From Gigantopelta aegis (lineage: Eukaryota; Mollusca; Gastropoda; Neomphalida; Peltospiridae), in the NCBI RefSeq assembly GCF_016097555.1, contig NC_054704.1, positions 79,052,391-79,116,390 on the forward strand: DNA of 64,000 nucleotides. The letters are read 5' to 3'. This document shows, piece by piece, positions 47,401 to 55,400 of this stretch. The notes under the pieces were generated by a model. It was not told the DNA's origin. It searched no databases and worked only from the letters and a program-made list of their open reading frames with translations. Numbering within the stretch: the stretch's first letter is position 1; every line of letters begins with the position of its first letter. A program made the translations under genes and the position numbers.

Positions 47401-47466
47401 GCCTGTATGGAACTGATGCAGTGGAAGCTGAAAGAGGATGCCAAGAAAGAAGCTAGAAACAGCTGA
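24839..47466 (+). CDS. REXO1: REXO1-like RNA exonuclease (complete, 15 coding exons, 1224 aa)
   Basis: Exons: 24839-24944, 27475-29366, 29743-29820, 30776-30919, 31547-31699, 32188-32322, 33283-33529, 35242-35385, 35989-36102, 36628-36701, 37403-37516, 38573-38688, 44170-44308, 46579-46699, 47369-47466. They sum to 3675 nt with consistent phases and a TGA stop. The 1224 residues are close to the human REXO1 length as I recall it. In order: N-terminal CCCH finger (C-x8-C-x5-C-x3-H type near residues 13-31), about 600 residues of Ser/Lys-rich sequence, an elongin-A-binding-protein-1-like region, Cys/His clusters, and a DEDDh 3'-5' exonuclease domain with [15 protein letters not shown] and [14 protein letters not shown]. 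The family is nuclear and linked to elongin A and RNA 3'-end trimming. Intron 12 (5.5 kb) is swollen by nested transposons. REXO1L-type and other REX exonucleases are less likely because of the CCCH start and elongin-binding region. Confidence 0.94.
25344..25747. mobile_element. MITE with CAACTCGC...GCGAGTTG ends
   Basis: Left CAGGTCAACTCGCTCCAAAA and right TTTTGGGGCGAGTTGACTAG are inverted partners. Fragments of the same end recur at 26437-26483 and 27118-27165 (GGTGAGTTGG...GAGTTGACCAG). REXO1 intron 1. No TSD found. Confidence 0.6.
26217..26692. mobile_element. Possible AGGGG...CCCTT element flanked by GTCTC
   Basis: AGGGGTGGTGG at the left and GATCCCTT at the right, with GTCTC flanking both sides. 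The interior has repeated AAAATGG / CCATTTT words. Weak terminal match; may belong to the 5-bp-TSD group. REXO1 intron 1. Confidence 0.45.
27475..29366 (+). CDS. REXO1: REXO1 exon 2: large low-complexity exon
   Basis: A single 1892-nt exon in one open frame. The first half carries repeated EY(V/N)P or Y(D/N)P motifs ([39 protein letters not shown]), short motifs also spread through REXO1 N-termini. The middle (about 28620-28960) is almost only Ser, Lys, Ala and Thr. The end is acidic ([15 protein letters not shown]) and leads into [17 protein letters not shown] and ECLRIFNE, a conserved REXO1 block. Confidence 0.9.
29743..33529 (+). CDS. REXO1: REXO1 exons 3-7: elongin-A-binding-like region
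   Basis: Exons 29743-29820, 30776-30919, 31547-31699, 32188-32322 and 33283-33529. They encode a basic linker ([11 protein letters not shown]), a coiled-coil-prone stretch ([19 protein letters not shown]), and the conserved helix [19 protein letters not shown] followed by [17 protein letters not shown]. This is the order seen in the REXO1 region that binds elongin A in vertebrates. Binding here is inferred from the family. Confidence 0.85.
30354..30546. mobile_element. CAGGGCTAGCTCTG palindromic MITE, TSD CTAAT
   Basis: 193 bp, CAGGGCTAGCTCTGG ... CCAGAGCTAGCCCTG, TSD CTAAT on both sides. REXO1 intron 3. Same family as 32688-32871 and 48799-48991. Confidence 0.88.
31730..31871 (+). repeat. 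Compound microsatellite (GTTT)n(GTTC)n
   Basis: About 65 bp of GTTT units switching cleanly to about 77 bp of GTTC units at 31795, 31 bp after REXO1 exon 5. Long frames across it are artefacts. Confidence 0.95.
32688..32871. mobile_element. CAGGGCTAGCTCTG palindromic MITE, TSD ACTCT
   Basis: 184 bp, same termini and interior (AATTCGCAATTGGC near the right end) as 30354-30546. TSD ACTCT on both sides. REXO1 intron 6. Confidence 0.88.
33908..34490. mobile_element. SINE inserted in an older SINE
   Basis: A plus-strand SINE (33989-34300, head truncated) is flanked by CTTAGTCTTCAG at 33977-33988 and 34301-34312, a perfect 12-bp TSD. The target is a minus-strand variant-tail SINE whose halves are 33908-33988 and 34301-34490. 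REXO1 intron 7. Confidence 0.9.
34615..35080 (-). mobile_element. Two degraded variant SINEs
   Basis: 34615-34775 and 34800-35080, both minus. The second has tail AATGACATCACTAGAGCACA and a tRNA-like head near 35035-35075. REXO1 intron 7. Confidence 0.65.
35242..36701 (+). CDS. REXO1: REXO1 exons 8-10: pre-exonuclease Cys-rich region
   Basis: Exon 8 (35242-35385) encodes [19 protein letters not shown]. Exon 9 (35989-36102) encodes [11 protein letters not shown] and [12 protein letters not shown]. Exon 10 (36628-36701) encodes [18 protein letters not shown]. The Cys/His spacing (C-x2-C...C...H-W-G...CC...C-x2-C) is a putative zinc site shared by REXO1-family proteins just before the nuclease fold. 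Confidence 0.87.
35390..37400. other. REXO1 introns 8-10, plain AT-rich sequence
   Basis: Apart from exons 9 and 10, no repeat, hairpin or frame above background was seen. Confidence 0.6.
37403..38688 (+). CDS. REXO1: REXO1 exons 11-12: Exo I motif
   Basis: Exon 11 (37403-37516) ends with [11 protein letters not shown], the Exo I motif with catalytic Asp and Glu. Exon 12 (38573-38688) continues with [19 protein letters not shown] and [14 protein letters not shown], the first strands of the RNase-D-like fold. Confidence 0.9.
37530..37870 (+). repeat. Dispersed repeat with (GTCT)n
   Basis: CCCCTGCCAGTCCATTTGGA, a (CTGT/GTCT)n run, then GAGTTATGGCC and TTATGGCCCTTGAACTTAGG, words frequent in molluscan repeats. 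It starts about 15 bp after the exon 11 donor of REXO1. Family not named. Confidence 0.45.
38118..38365 (+). mobile_element. SINE, variant tail type
   Basis: GGATCAATCTCTGTCGGTGG through GTGCTCTAGTGGTGGTGATA. Head truncated. REXO1 intron 11. Confidence 0.75.
39769..41262 (+). mobile_element. Tc1-like transposon copy 2 (1494 bp)
   Basis: Ends CTCTTCAAAAAAAGAAACGC and the inverse at 41243-41262, flanked by TA within a (TA)n tract on both sides, so it inserted into a TA microsatellite. It is nested in the element 39403-42661. Confidence 0.95.
40033..41091 (+). CDS. Tc1/mariner (IS630-Tc1) transposase, DD34E, copy 2
   Basis: Intact 352-codon frame with the same domain plan as copy 1: paired helix-turn-helix ([18 protein letters not shown]), D in WFSDESRF, D in [12 protein letters not shown] in [10 protein letters not shown]. 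It acts by cut-and-paste at TA sites. It lies in the sense direction of intron 12 of REXO1. The eight replacements relative to copy 1 avoid the catalytic residues. Confidence 0.95.
   Translation: MFACLASVSGRQLTIQDMPRLSEPQRNNAIGRLDAGESRTAVARAFHVSPSTISRLWDRYQQHGSTRDLPRSGRPRVTTPGQNRYIRVRHLRERLTTATSTAAAIPGLRRISDQTVRNRLREVGIRARRPVQGVILTPQHRRLRLQWCQIHRQWPQLRWRQVWFSDESRFLLRRHDGRCRVYRRRGERYAANCVQEVDRFGGGSVMVWAAISHTGRTDLVHVQGNLNAQGYIDQILRPHIVPVMPNANAVFQHDNARPHTAHLTTAFLQNNNINVLPWPSISPDLNPIEHLWDELDRRLRQRQPQPQTLPELAAALQAEWATIPRDVIRTLVASMGRRCQAVVNTRGGHTRY
41263..41408. repeat. (TA)n then (CATA)n
   Basis: Right flank of Tc1 copy 2; with 39731-39768 it forms the split TA microsatellite into which the element inserted. 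Confidence 0.93.
41817..42290. mobile_element. TA-flanked MITE
   Basis: 474 bp with inverted ends AGGTCTCACTACACAGAT and ATCTGTGTAGTGAGACCA, flanked by TA. Probably moved by a Tc1/mariner transposase unlike the neighbouring copy, because its ends differ. Confidence 0.78.
42955..43192 (+). mobile_element. SINE, variant tail, degraded
   Basis: TATTGAACCTCCCCATTAGA ... TGTGCTCTAGTGATGTTGTT. REXO1 intron 12. Confidence 0.65.
43476..44155. mobile_element. SINE cluster directly before REXO1 exon 13
   Basis: Full plus copy 43476-43790, minus copy 43790-43950, then two plus variant-tail ends (43960-44050, 44060-44155). The last ends about 15 bp before the exon 13 acceptor at 44170, so TE sequence must supply the branch point and part of the pyrimidine tract. 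Confidence 0.8.
44170..47466 (+). CDS. REXO1: REXO1 exons 13-15: Exo II and Exo III motifs and C-terminus
   Basis: Exon 13 (44170-44308) encodes [15 protein letters not shown] (Exo II Asp). Exon 14 (46579-46699) encodes [20 protein letters not shown]. Exon 15 (47369-47466) encodes [20 protein letters not shown] (Exo III His/Asp) and a short basic tail ending in TGA. All DEDDh residues are present, so the enzyme should be active. Confidence 0.92.
44703..45466. mobile_element. CAGGG...CCCTG element, 764 bp, TSD CATGC
   Basis: Ends CAGGGCTCAAAATGCAGTG and TTCTAGCCCTG, TSD CATGC on both sides. Terminal arms carry several GGTGCATG / CATGCACC words. The inner part (44930-45240) is GC-richer, with a possible 71-codon frame but no known domain. 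REXO1 intron 13. Confidence 0.82.
46013..46225 (+). repeat. (GT)n-rich and (AAGT)n tract
   Basis: Two blocks starting ATGTTGGGTTTTGTGTGTG (46020, 46167) around GT-rich DNA, then (AAGT)n. REXO1 intron 13. Confidence 0.85.
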
Positions 47467-48047
47467 TGAAGAGAACAAATTACACCCACATGTCACATAC
47501 CTTTTGCCATATGTTTGTTTTCTCATGTCATATGTACATGGTTTATTATCTGTATTTATGTCAACGTTGATTCTCGGTTTCTTTCAGTCACAGTGTGTTA
47601 GATGTAGTTACACCTTTATGTTATGTTATTTATTTTAGCGGCCCTTGTTTTGTTACTTTGTTGCCACCGTAAACAACTGGGATTCCTTATTTGAGTCGTG
47701 TGCTAAGGAATTCAGTAGACAGGACCATCAGTCTTAAGTAACTTGACCGAACAGAATTACAATTTATCTGTAGAAAGTATTGGAGTTGTCTTCCCCTTGA
47801 TAATCTACCAGAATGTGGCAAATATAATGCCAATCTTGAGTTAAAGTTGTAGTCATTAATTTTGTGAGTGTGTTGTTCTTTAATTTCAAAGCCAATTTAG
47901 GCTTTTCCTATGTAAGACTATGTAGATGATCATGACACTGAAAACCTTCAACTTACAGATCTGGTAAAAAAACGGCAGACCTTTTATTTATCAGGTATGG
48001 GGATACATAGGCTACATAACTATAAGCTACATTAACTGGTTGATCTC

Positions 48048-48240
48048 AGTGAAACCAATGTAGCTCAGTGATAGAGCAACTGCTTATGGTATGATAGATT
48101 ATAGGATCAAAACTGGCAATCAGACAGTGCTGAACAACTGATATAGTAAAAAGGCCATGGTATGTGCTGTCCTCTATGAGGAAAAGTCATGTTACTGCCA
48201 AACACAAAAAGTAGCTTACGTTACAGTACCGGTAGTGGAT
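48048..48240 (+). mobile_element. Old SINE copy in the REXO1 3' flank
   Basis: AATGTAGCTCAGTGATAGAGC, AGGATCAAAACTGG and GGCCATGGTATGTGCTGTCC. Strongly diverged. Confidence 0.5.
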
Positions 48241-48798
48241 CTCTTTGTTACTAAATTAATATAACGTTTGATACCTAATACTGTTAGATCTAAATACCAA
48301 TAATAATTTTTAAATATTATTTTTGCTTTGATATACATGGATGAAAGACCAACAATAAGAACTGGTTATGTCCAGTCTTTAAAAAAACTACAGTAGTTTT
48401 CTACTATTTCACATTTGTTATTTTTAATAATGTTTTGTGTTGGGGAGGGAGTTTAATCTACATACATGTAATAATGTAGTGTCCAGGGGTACACATGTAA
48501 TATGAAGTATGTAAAGATATATAATTTAAATAAATAACAGCTTTCTTTTCGGTTTGTTCCAACATATTAAAACTTTTTTTCTGACAAAAACTTAAGATTA
48601 AAAATAGCATGGTTTGGGTAGCAAACATGTTTTAAAAGAGCTTCAGAGCATAAGACTATTTTCTTTGTTACTTAAACCTCTGTTTATTTATTTATAATGC
48701 TGTGAACAAATCTGCATTGGCAATGTTCATGTTTGGGGGGGTTTCTGAACTATTTGAAAGATTTCCATGAAAAATGATGATCATTATTTGTACTCCTG

Positions 48799-48991
48799 CA
48801 GGGCTAATTCAGGCAATTGCCAACTTCGTCAATTGTGAATTTTGAAAGCATTTGGCAAATTTTATTTTAATTTGGTGAAATAATTTCATGTAACAACTGA
48901 CAATTTAAAGAAAATAACTGTTGATTTTTGCAATTTTTGAAGTTTAATAGATAATTTGGCGAAATTGTTTGCTCACGCAGAGCTAGCCCTG
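48799..48991. mobile_element. CAGGGCTA MITE in the REXO1 3' flank, TSD TCCTG
   Basis: 193 bp, opposite orientation to the two intronic copies. Ends CAGGGCTAATTCAGGC and GCAGAGCTAGCCCTG; TSD TCCTG. It lies between two candidate polyadenylation signals, so it may be in the longer REXO1 3'UTR. Confidence 0.85.
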
Positions 48992-49304
48992 TCCTGTGAC
49001 ACATGAAGTTACATTTTGTCTCAATGTTCATTGTTACTATGGAACCAGCTTGTTTGTCCGATACTGTGCTGAAGGCATTTGTCATCATCACTATGTGTTA
49101 ACATGAACATTTATAAAGCTGTGGTATGGCAACCTGTAAATACATGGCCAGTTTTACTGGTCTTCACTTGTTATTTGTGCAATATATTTGTTGTTCTATG
49201 ACAAATTTGGTCATTTATTGTAATAGTTCATATGTGCTATGTTTATGAAACAAGCTTTGCTTTGATGTAAATGTATATTCTTTATATCGTTTTGATGTTT
49301 TGAT

Positions 49305-49310
49305 AATAAA
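49305..49310 (+). terminator. REXO1: Candidate polyadenylation signal AATAAA for REXO1
   Basis: AATAAA followed by T-rich and GT-rich sequence (CCATTGTTTTGTTCTTTG). It would give a 3'UTR of about 1.85 kb. Other AATAAA words exist upstream. Confidence 0.4.
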
Positions 49311-50422
49311 TTACTAAATTCCATTGTTTTGTTCTTTGTTGATTTACCTAGTAACTCAGATATCCTACATGTATCTTTAAAATTGCAGTTATTGGGGTGA
49401 TGTAGAAGACCTCAAATGCAGCTATGGTGTTTAATACAGGAGATGCTACATCAGTGCAAGATCGAATATTACACAGATTTTTGTACTGCTGTGCTACTCA
49501 GGGCATCACCATCTCCAGATCTAGACACCATTGTATTGAGGATGTTTAGGGTTGCACACCATCATTCATTTTGTGCGCATTACTTGGGGGGAAAAAACAC
49601 TGTAACATGTCATAATTATGAGATGAATATATAGTATATATATATATATATATGTGATATGCACAAAATTTATATAAACTTAACCATTTGAGCCAAAGAA
49701 CTTGTTTCATTTTGATTTTATATACTCTTTTCATGTGGCACATAGCATGCACAATTTGTATTGTACGGTAATTTTAAACACTTAAGTTCTTTAAATATTA
49801 CAATGGTCATCCTACTTGTGTTTATTAAAGATAAATTTGGAAAGATATTTCTGTAATTTGTATGAACTGGACTATCTGTATGTTGAATCTACAATGTCAA
49901 GTGCATAATTTTTTTTTATCGCACTGCCCCTTTCCTTTCTCTCCTTTGACTTCCATCTCATTTCTTCCCAATCTGGCAGCTCCTATCTTTCAGCTTCTTT
50001 GCTGTCCACCTCCACATCCCAGTTCTTGTCTCCAGCTTTAACAGGTGTTTGTCTCTTGTAGCCATCTGTGCCACACACCTGCCATTTCTCATCAGCTTTT
50101 AGCTGTAGGCTTAGTCTGACCACATCGAAGAGTGTTCAGTAGTTACTTCTGGTTTTGTTTAGAGGCACTTGTAACCACTTACTATGCTCCCCAATTTAGT
50201 ATTTGACCATCCACATTATTTAGTTCCAATAACATTAATGTCTTTTATAAATATTCACCAATCAAAGTTGCAGGAAACGTCATTATCCTCATTTTAACAG
50301 TGCAATGACGCCTCCACAGTTTTGTGTAACAGTGTGTTAAAAACATGGAAGCAAACTGTTGACTTCTCAAAGCAGTTGACCGTGCATGTTGACAGCATAG
50401 TAAACAATTTATTTAAATTAGT

Positions 50423-50472
50423 TGTGTGTGTGTGTGCGTGCGTGCGTGTGTGCGTGCGTGCGTGTGTGTGTT
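50423..50472 (+). repeat. (GT)n/(GC)n microsatellite
   Basis: GTGTGTGTGTGCGTGCGTGC pattern between REXO1 and DCAF15. Confidence 0.9.
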
Positions 50473-50499
50473 AATAGAACTGAGCATTTGAAATCAAGT

Positions 50500-50865
50500 A
50501 AACTTATTCTTCTTCTGTGATCCTGAAGCCATGCTCGGACTTCCAGTCCTTTTCTCACCAGGAAGTATGCTGTTTATTGAAGGGATATCACTGGTCCCCA
50601 AAGTTTCTCTTTGAGATCCACAGGATACCGCCAGGTTTCTTGTCTCAGAGTGTTGTATCATGGGCAGGACTGAAGGATGTGTTCCGGTGTTTGGGGCACC
50701 TGTACCACGTGGACGTTCATCAGAGTGGGCAATTTGGGTTTATAGTATAGAGGTGGGAGAGTAGGTGGCGATGTCCAGTTCTCACTCTAAAGATGATTAC
50801 TAGTTGTGTCCCATCCAGGGTTTTAAGGTAGTCCGAATTCTCTCTTTCCACTTTCCAGATGGAAG
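50500..50865 (-). pseudogene. Decayed LINE-type retrotransposon 3' coding end
   Basis: Reverse-complement translation with stops and shifts shows RVRTGHRHLLSHLYTINPN, then a Cys-poor RCPKH block and RTGLEVRAWLQDH-like words. These resemble the end of non-LTR polyproteins (RLRTGH..L..HLY; LQ.CP). Identification is by eye and family is not settled. Confidence 0.5.
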
Positions 50866-51152
50866 GAAGGAAGGAAATGTTTTATTTAACGATGCACTCA
50901 ACGCATTTTATTTATGGTTCTATGGCATCCGACACATGGTATAGGACCACATGGATACGGAGAGAGGAAACCTACTCTTTTGGGATTGTCAGCAAGGGAT
51001 TTTTTATATGCACCATCCCACAGACAGGGTAATACATATCACGACCTTTGATATACCAGTCGAGGTGCACTGGCTCAAACGAGAAATAGCTCAATGGGCC
51101 AATGATCAATGATCCCAGACCAACCGCGCATCGATCGAGCCCTTTACTATTG
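50866..51152 (-). mobile_element. SINE, near full length
   Basis: GGAAGGAAATGTTTTATTTA ... AGCCCTTTACTATTGCC. It adjoins the LINE remnant at 50865. Confidence 0.8.
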
Positions 51153-51384
51153 CCTTCCAGATGGGTTAAATTTGTTCTGAAAACCAATTCTAAGTCTAAC
51201 CATAACCCTGATTTGCATTTCGTTTGGTGTTGAATAGACCTAGCTATATACAATAATGATGTTACATACATTGGGGAAGCAATACTGAGGGAATTATTGA
51301 CTGCATTAGATAGACTGTAAGTAGCCTAGCTTAGGCCTCATTAACTTAATACAGCAATCCATCTCAAAATGGGGTGTTGGGGCA

Positions 51385-51482
51385 TGGGATTGTTAATGGG
51401 TCATCTAAAAATGGGCCCACCAATGGATCAATGCCAGACCGACCATGCATCAACAACCACTTGGCTACGTCCTGTCCCAAAT
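51385..51482 (-). mobile_element. SINE head fragment
   Basis: GGGCCCACCAATGGATCAATG ... TTGGCTACGTCCTGTCCC, the head region only. Confidence 0.55.
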
Positions 51483-51602
51483 TAATAACTTAAACCTGTT
51501 AATAGGCATTATATTAATCTAATCAAGGCTTGAAATGTTTCTGTCTTTCTCCATTGATTGTTTAAATCCCATTTTATAATACATATTTTGATTATAAATT
51601 TA

Positions 51603-51755
51603 AAGACGATGAATGAATGAATGAATGAATGAATGAATGAATGAATGAATGAATGAATGAATGAATGAATAAATGAATGAATTCATGAATGAATGAATGA
51701 ATAAATGCTTAACAAGACCCCAGCAAAAAAATACACATCTGTTATTGGGTGGATT
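51603..51755 (-). repeat. (GAAT)n with short SINE-type tail
   Basis: About 100 bp of GAAT units followed by CTTAACAAGACCCCAGCA and TATTGGGTGG, the same association as at 13025-13125. Confidence 0.75.
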
Positions 51756-52449
51756 ATGTGACTTGAAATATACACTTTGAAGATTCCTTGTCAGGTAATA
51801 CTTGTTACCAGTCCACATATCTTTTCTCGAAACATTTTAAACAGATAGTTGTTTGTTTGTTTTTTGGTGTGTGTGTGTATGCATGTATCAGGTATTGATT
51901 ATGCAACTGGTTTAAGTTTTTACAATTTTGATCCAAAACTTTTTTGTCCCCTTTATTTGCTCTGAATTTGGACGATAGTACAAATATTCTTTTATACAAC
52001 ATAGCCTATCTAGACTAAATAATATAAGTAAATGGATAGTTTCTTATAATTTATACCCCCCATTCCAATTAATCTACCATATAATTTTAAAATAAAATAA
52101 TTAAAATAAAACTAGACAGAAAATGTCTTAATTAGTATCATCATTATTATAATAATAATAAGTATTATTATCAATATTTATATTATCATGCTGTTAATAC
52201 ATAATATAAAAATAAATGACAGGTTCCATTTTAAAACACTATTACTATGGATATTTTGACCATAAAAAAGTATTGTGATATGGAGTATTTTGAAGTGGAG
52301 TATTTTTATATTGAATTTTTAATAAATAATAATTTATTACAAAAAAATAATAATAATAATAAAAATTAAAAGAAAGAACACAAAAGAAAAAAAATCACGC
52401 AAAGGGAGATAACCTATTAAACGTGCGTTCAGGCAATGGTTCCAAACAA

Positions 52450-55400
52450 ATGGCGGCCAGTCTTGTGCAGAAACTGGCCTTTAGGGAGGTAAACACATGC
52501 GCCACAGTGCTTTAAACACATATTAATCAAACTGATTATGTTGCGGGTTGTTGATGTTTATGTGTCTTGTGACAACTTATGGTTACATCCTTTGAATCAG
52601 ATGATTTTATTAGGCGTGCCAGGCTTTTCTCTTCTGTTTTTTTTCGTTACTTGCGTAACTTGGTAAATTCTGACAGTGACATGTCGGGGTTGTGTTCTGC
52701 TATGGCTGTGTTGTACTGTTGCAAACCATTTTAAGTAGAATCATCAAACCAAATTTTAAATGGCAAATGAACGTTTTGGACGTCTTGAAACTTAATATTT
52801 ATAATTTATGAAGATTGATTTACACAATTTTAAGGCCAAACAAAAAATAATTTCGTGGCAGTCTGTTTTAAGGTCGATGACAGTCACTTTTCGCACCCTT
52901 GTTTTGGGTTCGTACACAATAAATATAGAATATCGGAAGGACTTTCCTTTGGCACTGTCACTAACCCTAACCTTAACCCTAACTCTATGATCAGTATTTA
53001 TAATGTTCTTTATTATAGCCTACGCTACGTGACAGTGCCAAAGGAAAGTCCTACCAGCATATCTTACCGTAAAACGTACAATTTTTTAATCACAAGATTT
53101 TCTTCAAACACATTCAGATGCATTAGTAATGTTCAAACAAAAATGTTTCAGTATAGCAAGTTTGCATTGGAATTTTTCCAGCATTCTTAGAACGAAAACG
53201 TCATGTATGGTTATTGTAAGGGGATTCAAAGTGACATCATTGGAATACTGACGTCATTCAAATTCAAAATTAGCTACTGTAGAATACTTTATTTTCGCGT
53301 GGAATTTATTGTCGCGTTTTTCGCGTGTAAATGAAATTTGTGAAAATATATTCCATGCGAAAATAAAGGCCGACAAAAATGTAAAAAATATATGTAGTCT
53401 CGTTCAACTATACCACATTAGTTTCCGATGTACGAGGCTAGTAATAACAAAGCGGTGCTCCCTCTTCTGTCACGGAACAAACCACAAAACACAAAAGCTG
53501 TTTAAAATTTTAAATCAAGAACACGATGATAAGTATATATACATGATAATAAAACAATACTAACACTAAAAAGCTTTATGCTGTTTTCCTTCGCACGTGC
53601 TAGCGATCAGTTCATCGGACAGAGTCTACACGTGTTCAACGACGGAAGTAAACATGCATTACCACAACTATATAGACTGTTTTCCAGTACTTCTACGTTT
53701 AAATTAAATGTTCTTGCAAACTACTCGGCACACATCTAGTTGACGCTGCTTAACGCAGACGTTCTGAAATTGTATCGGAAACGTGGAAGTCCGGAATGCA
53801 TTGCCTGATTTACGTTTGGAAACGAAACTACTGTTTGTTGAAATATTTGTCAAGAATGAAACACCGTTCTTGACTTTTCTTACATGTGGTAACCTCCCGG
53901 TAAACTGAATGACCGTTCTCAACTTATTTCGATACCTGACTAAACTGGCCGATATGTAGCAAAGTTGACCGCACGTGCATAAAAAAAAAATAGCAATGAG
54001 CATGCTTCAGGAGTAAATATTGTTAACTACGTGACCTGTTTCATTGAGTGAAATGTTTAATGGTATAGCTTACAACAAAAACTTTCCAACACAAACTTTT
54101 CATTTTTTTATCAAAATATGTATTTTGCTCAAAGCATGTACTTACAATAATTTATAAAAATATTTTAAGACAAATTACAAAATGGAGCAGGGGTGCATAA
54201 ATCGGTTGCGGGCAAAATATGTTGTGGGCAACCATTCTTTTTCAAACATTTGCCCCTTCGGGCAACCAAGAAAATAATAAAACAAATAAAATGAAAAACA
54301 AAACTTCATGACACTCGGACAGTTACGGGCAATTCAAAAGTATCAGCACTGACAACTTGACTGACAGGCGATATAAATATCCACCCTAATGCTGCCATCC
54401 ACTCGGCATCCACCGTGCATGAATTGGCAGGAGACATTTGAAAAAGCCATATGCAAGATATTTCATCCCCAAACTAGCTGGTTCCTACCAATTCTCACAA
54501 TTTCCTATTCACCCTAAAAACCTTGTTGACGCATCCCAATACTGACAACTTGTGCTTGGCGAGTGTGATTTTTTTTTTAGACACCATCTGGCAACCTTTA
54601 GTCTAATTAATAATGAAATATTTCTTAAATGTTGTCATTATTAACTTTACTTCAAAACGAGTTCTGCATTTTGTTTTAAGTTCTTCATATTTTCATGAAT
54701 TAAGTTGTATTTTAGTCAATATAAAATATGTATTTGTTGGCGAAATAATCCGGATAGGGACAAACTAGTAGTACTAAGTAGGGTCAATTTGACATGAAAC
54801 AAAATGTTTGGTATCACAGAAAATGTGGATCACGCCAAGCATCTAAAGATAACTTAATGAAAATAGCTTGTGACGGCCCTCCACTTGACGAGTTGAAAGC
54901 AGACAGATACATTTTAGAATGGTGGCTTAATTTCGGAAAAAGGCACAACATATGTGAAAGGCCACTAACTACACCAACAACCATCCAGTTCATCAAAGCG
55001 AAGATGAGCTGTAGATAAATAATGTTAAAAAAGGAATAAAACTAAACTGATAAGTAATGATAATAATAAAAACATTTTAAATTTCAGTTTTATTTTAATG
55101 ACAGTTCAAAATTATATTCATTTAAACTTTTATGAAATATGTGGGCAACCAAGAGATGATATTGGGCAACCAAATTTCAGCTACTGGTTGCCCACATCAC
55201 ATATTCACATTTGTGCATCCCTATGGAGTCCTTGAGAACCAATGTTAACAGACAACATTTTAGGAAACCAAATATAAAAATTATGATGTCTTGTAATCAT
55301 GTTATAAGTTGAGCAAATTAATTGTTATAATCGTAAAAATATTTTGATTAAAAAATATAAGCTGCATTCTAAGTTTTAATAAATATATAAAGAGATATCC

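Larger units (their letters stand above)
47467..49325 (+). other. REXO1: REXO1 3'UTR and flank
   Basis: AT-rich noncoding sequence after the TGA. Candidate AATAAA signals are at 48529-48534 and 49305-49310. An old SINE and a CAGGGCTA MITE lie inside. Which signal is used cannot be told from sequence. Confidence 0.5.

Noticed and set aside
49920..50135. Possible minus-strand coding end (reads LKADEKWQVCGTDGYKR and onward)
   Set aside because: A short open stretch was visible, but I could not link it to a known family or to splice sites; it may belong to the nearby LINE remnant, so it was not annotated as a gene.
53704..54003. 99-codon minus-strand frame
   Set aside because: Overlaps repeat D copy 2 and its flank; the corresponding part of copy 1 is not open.
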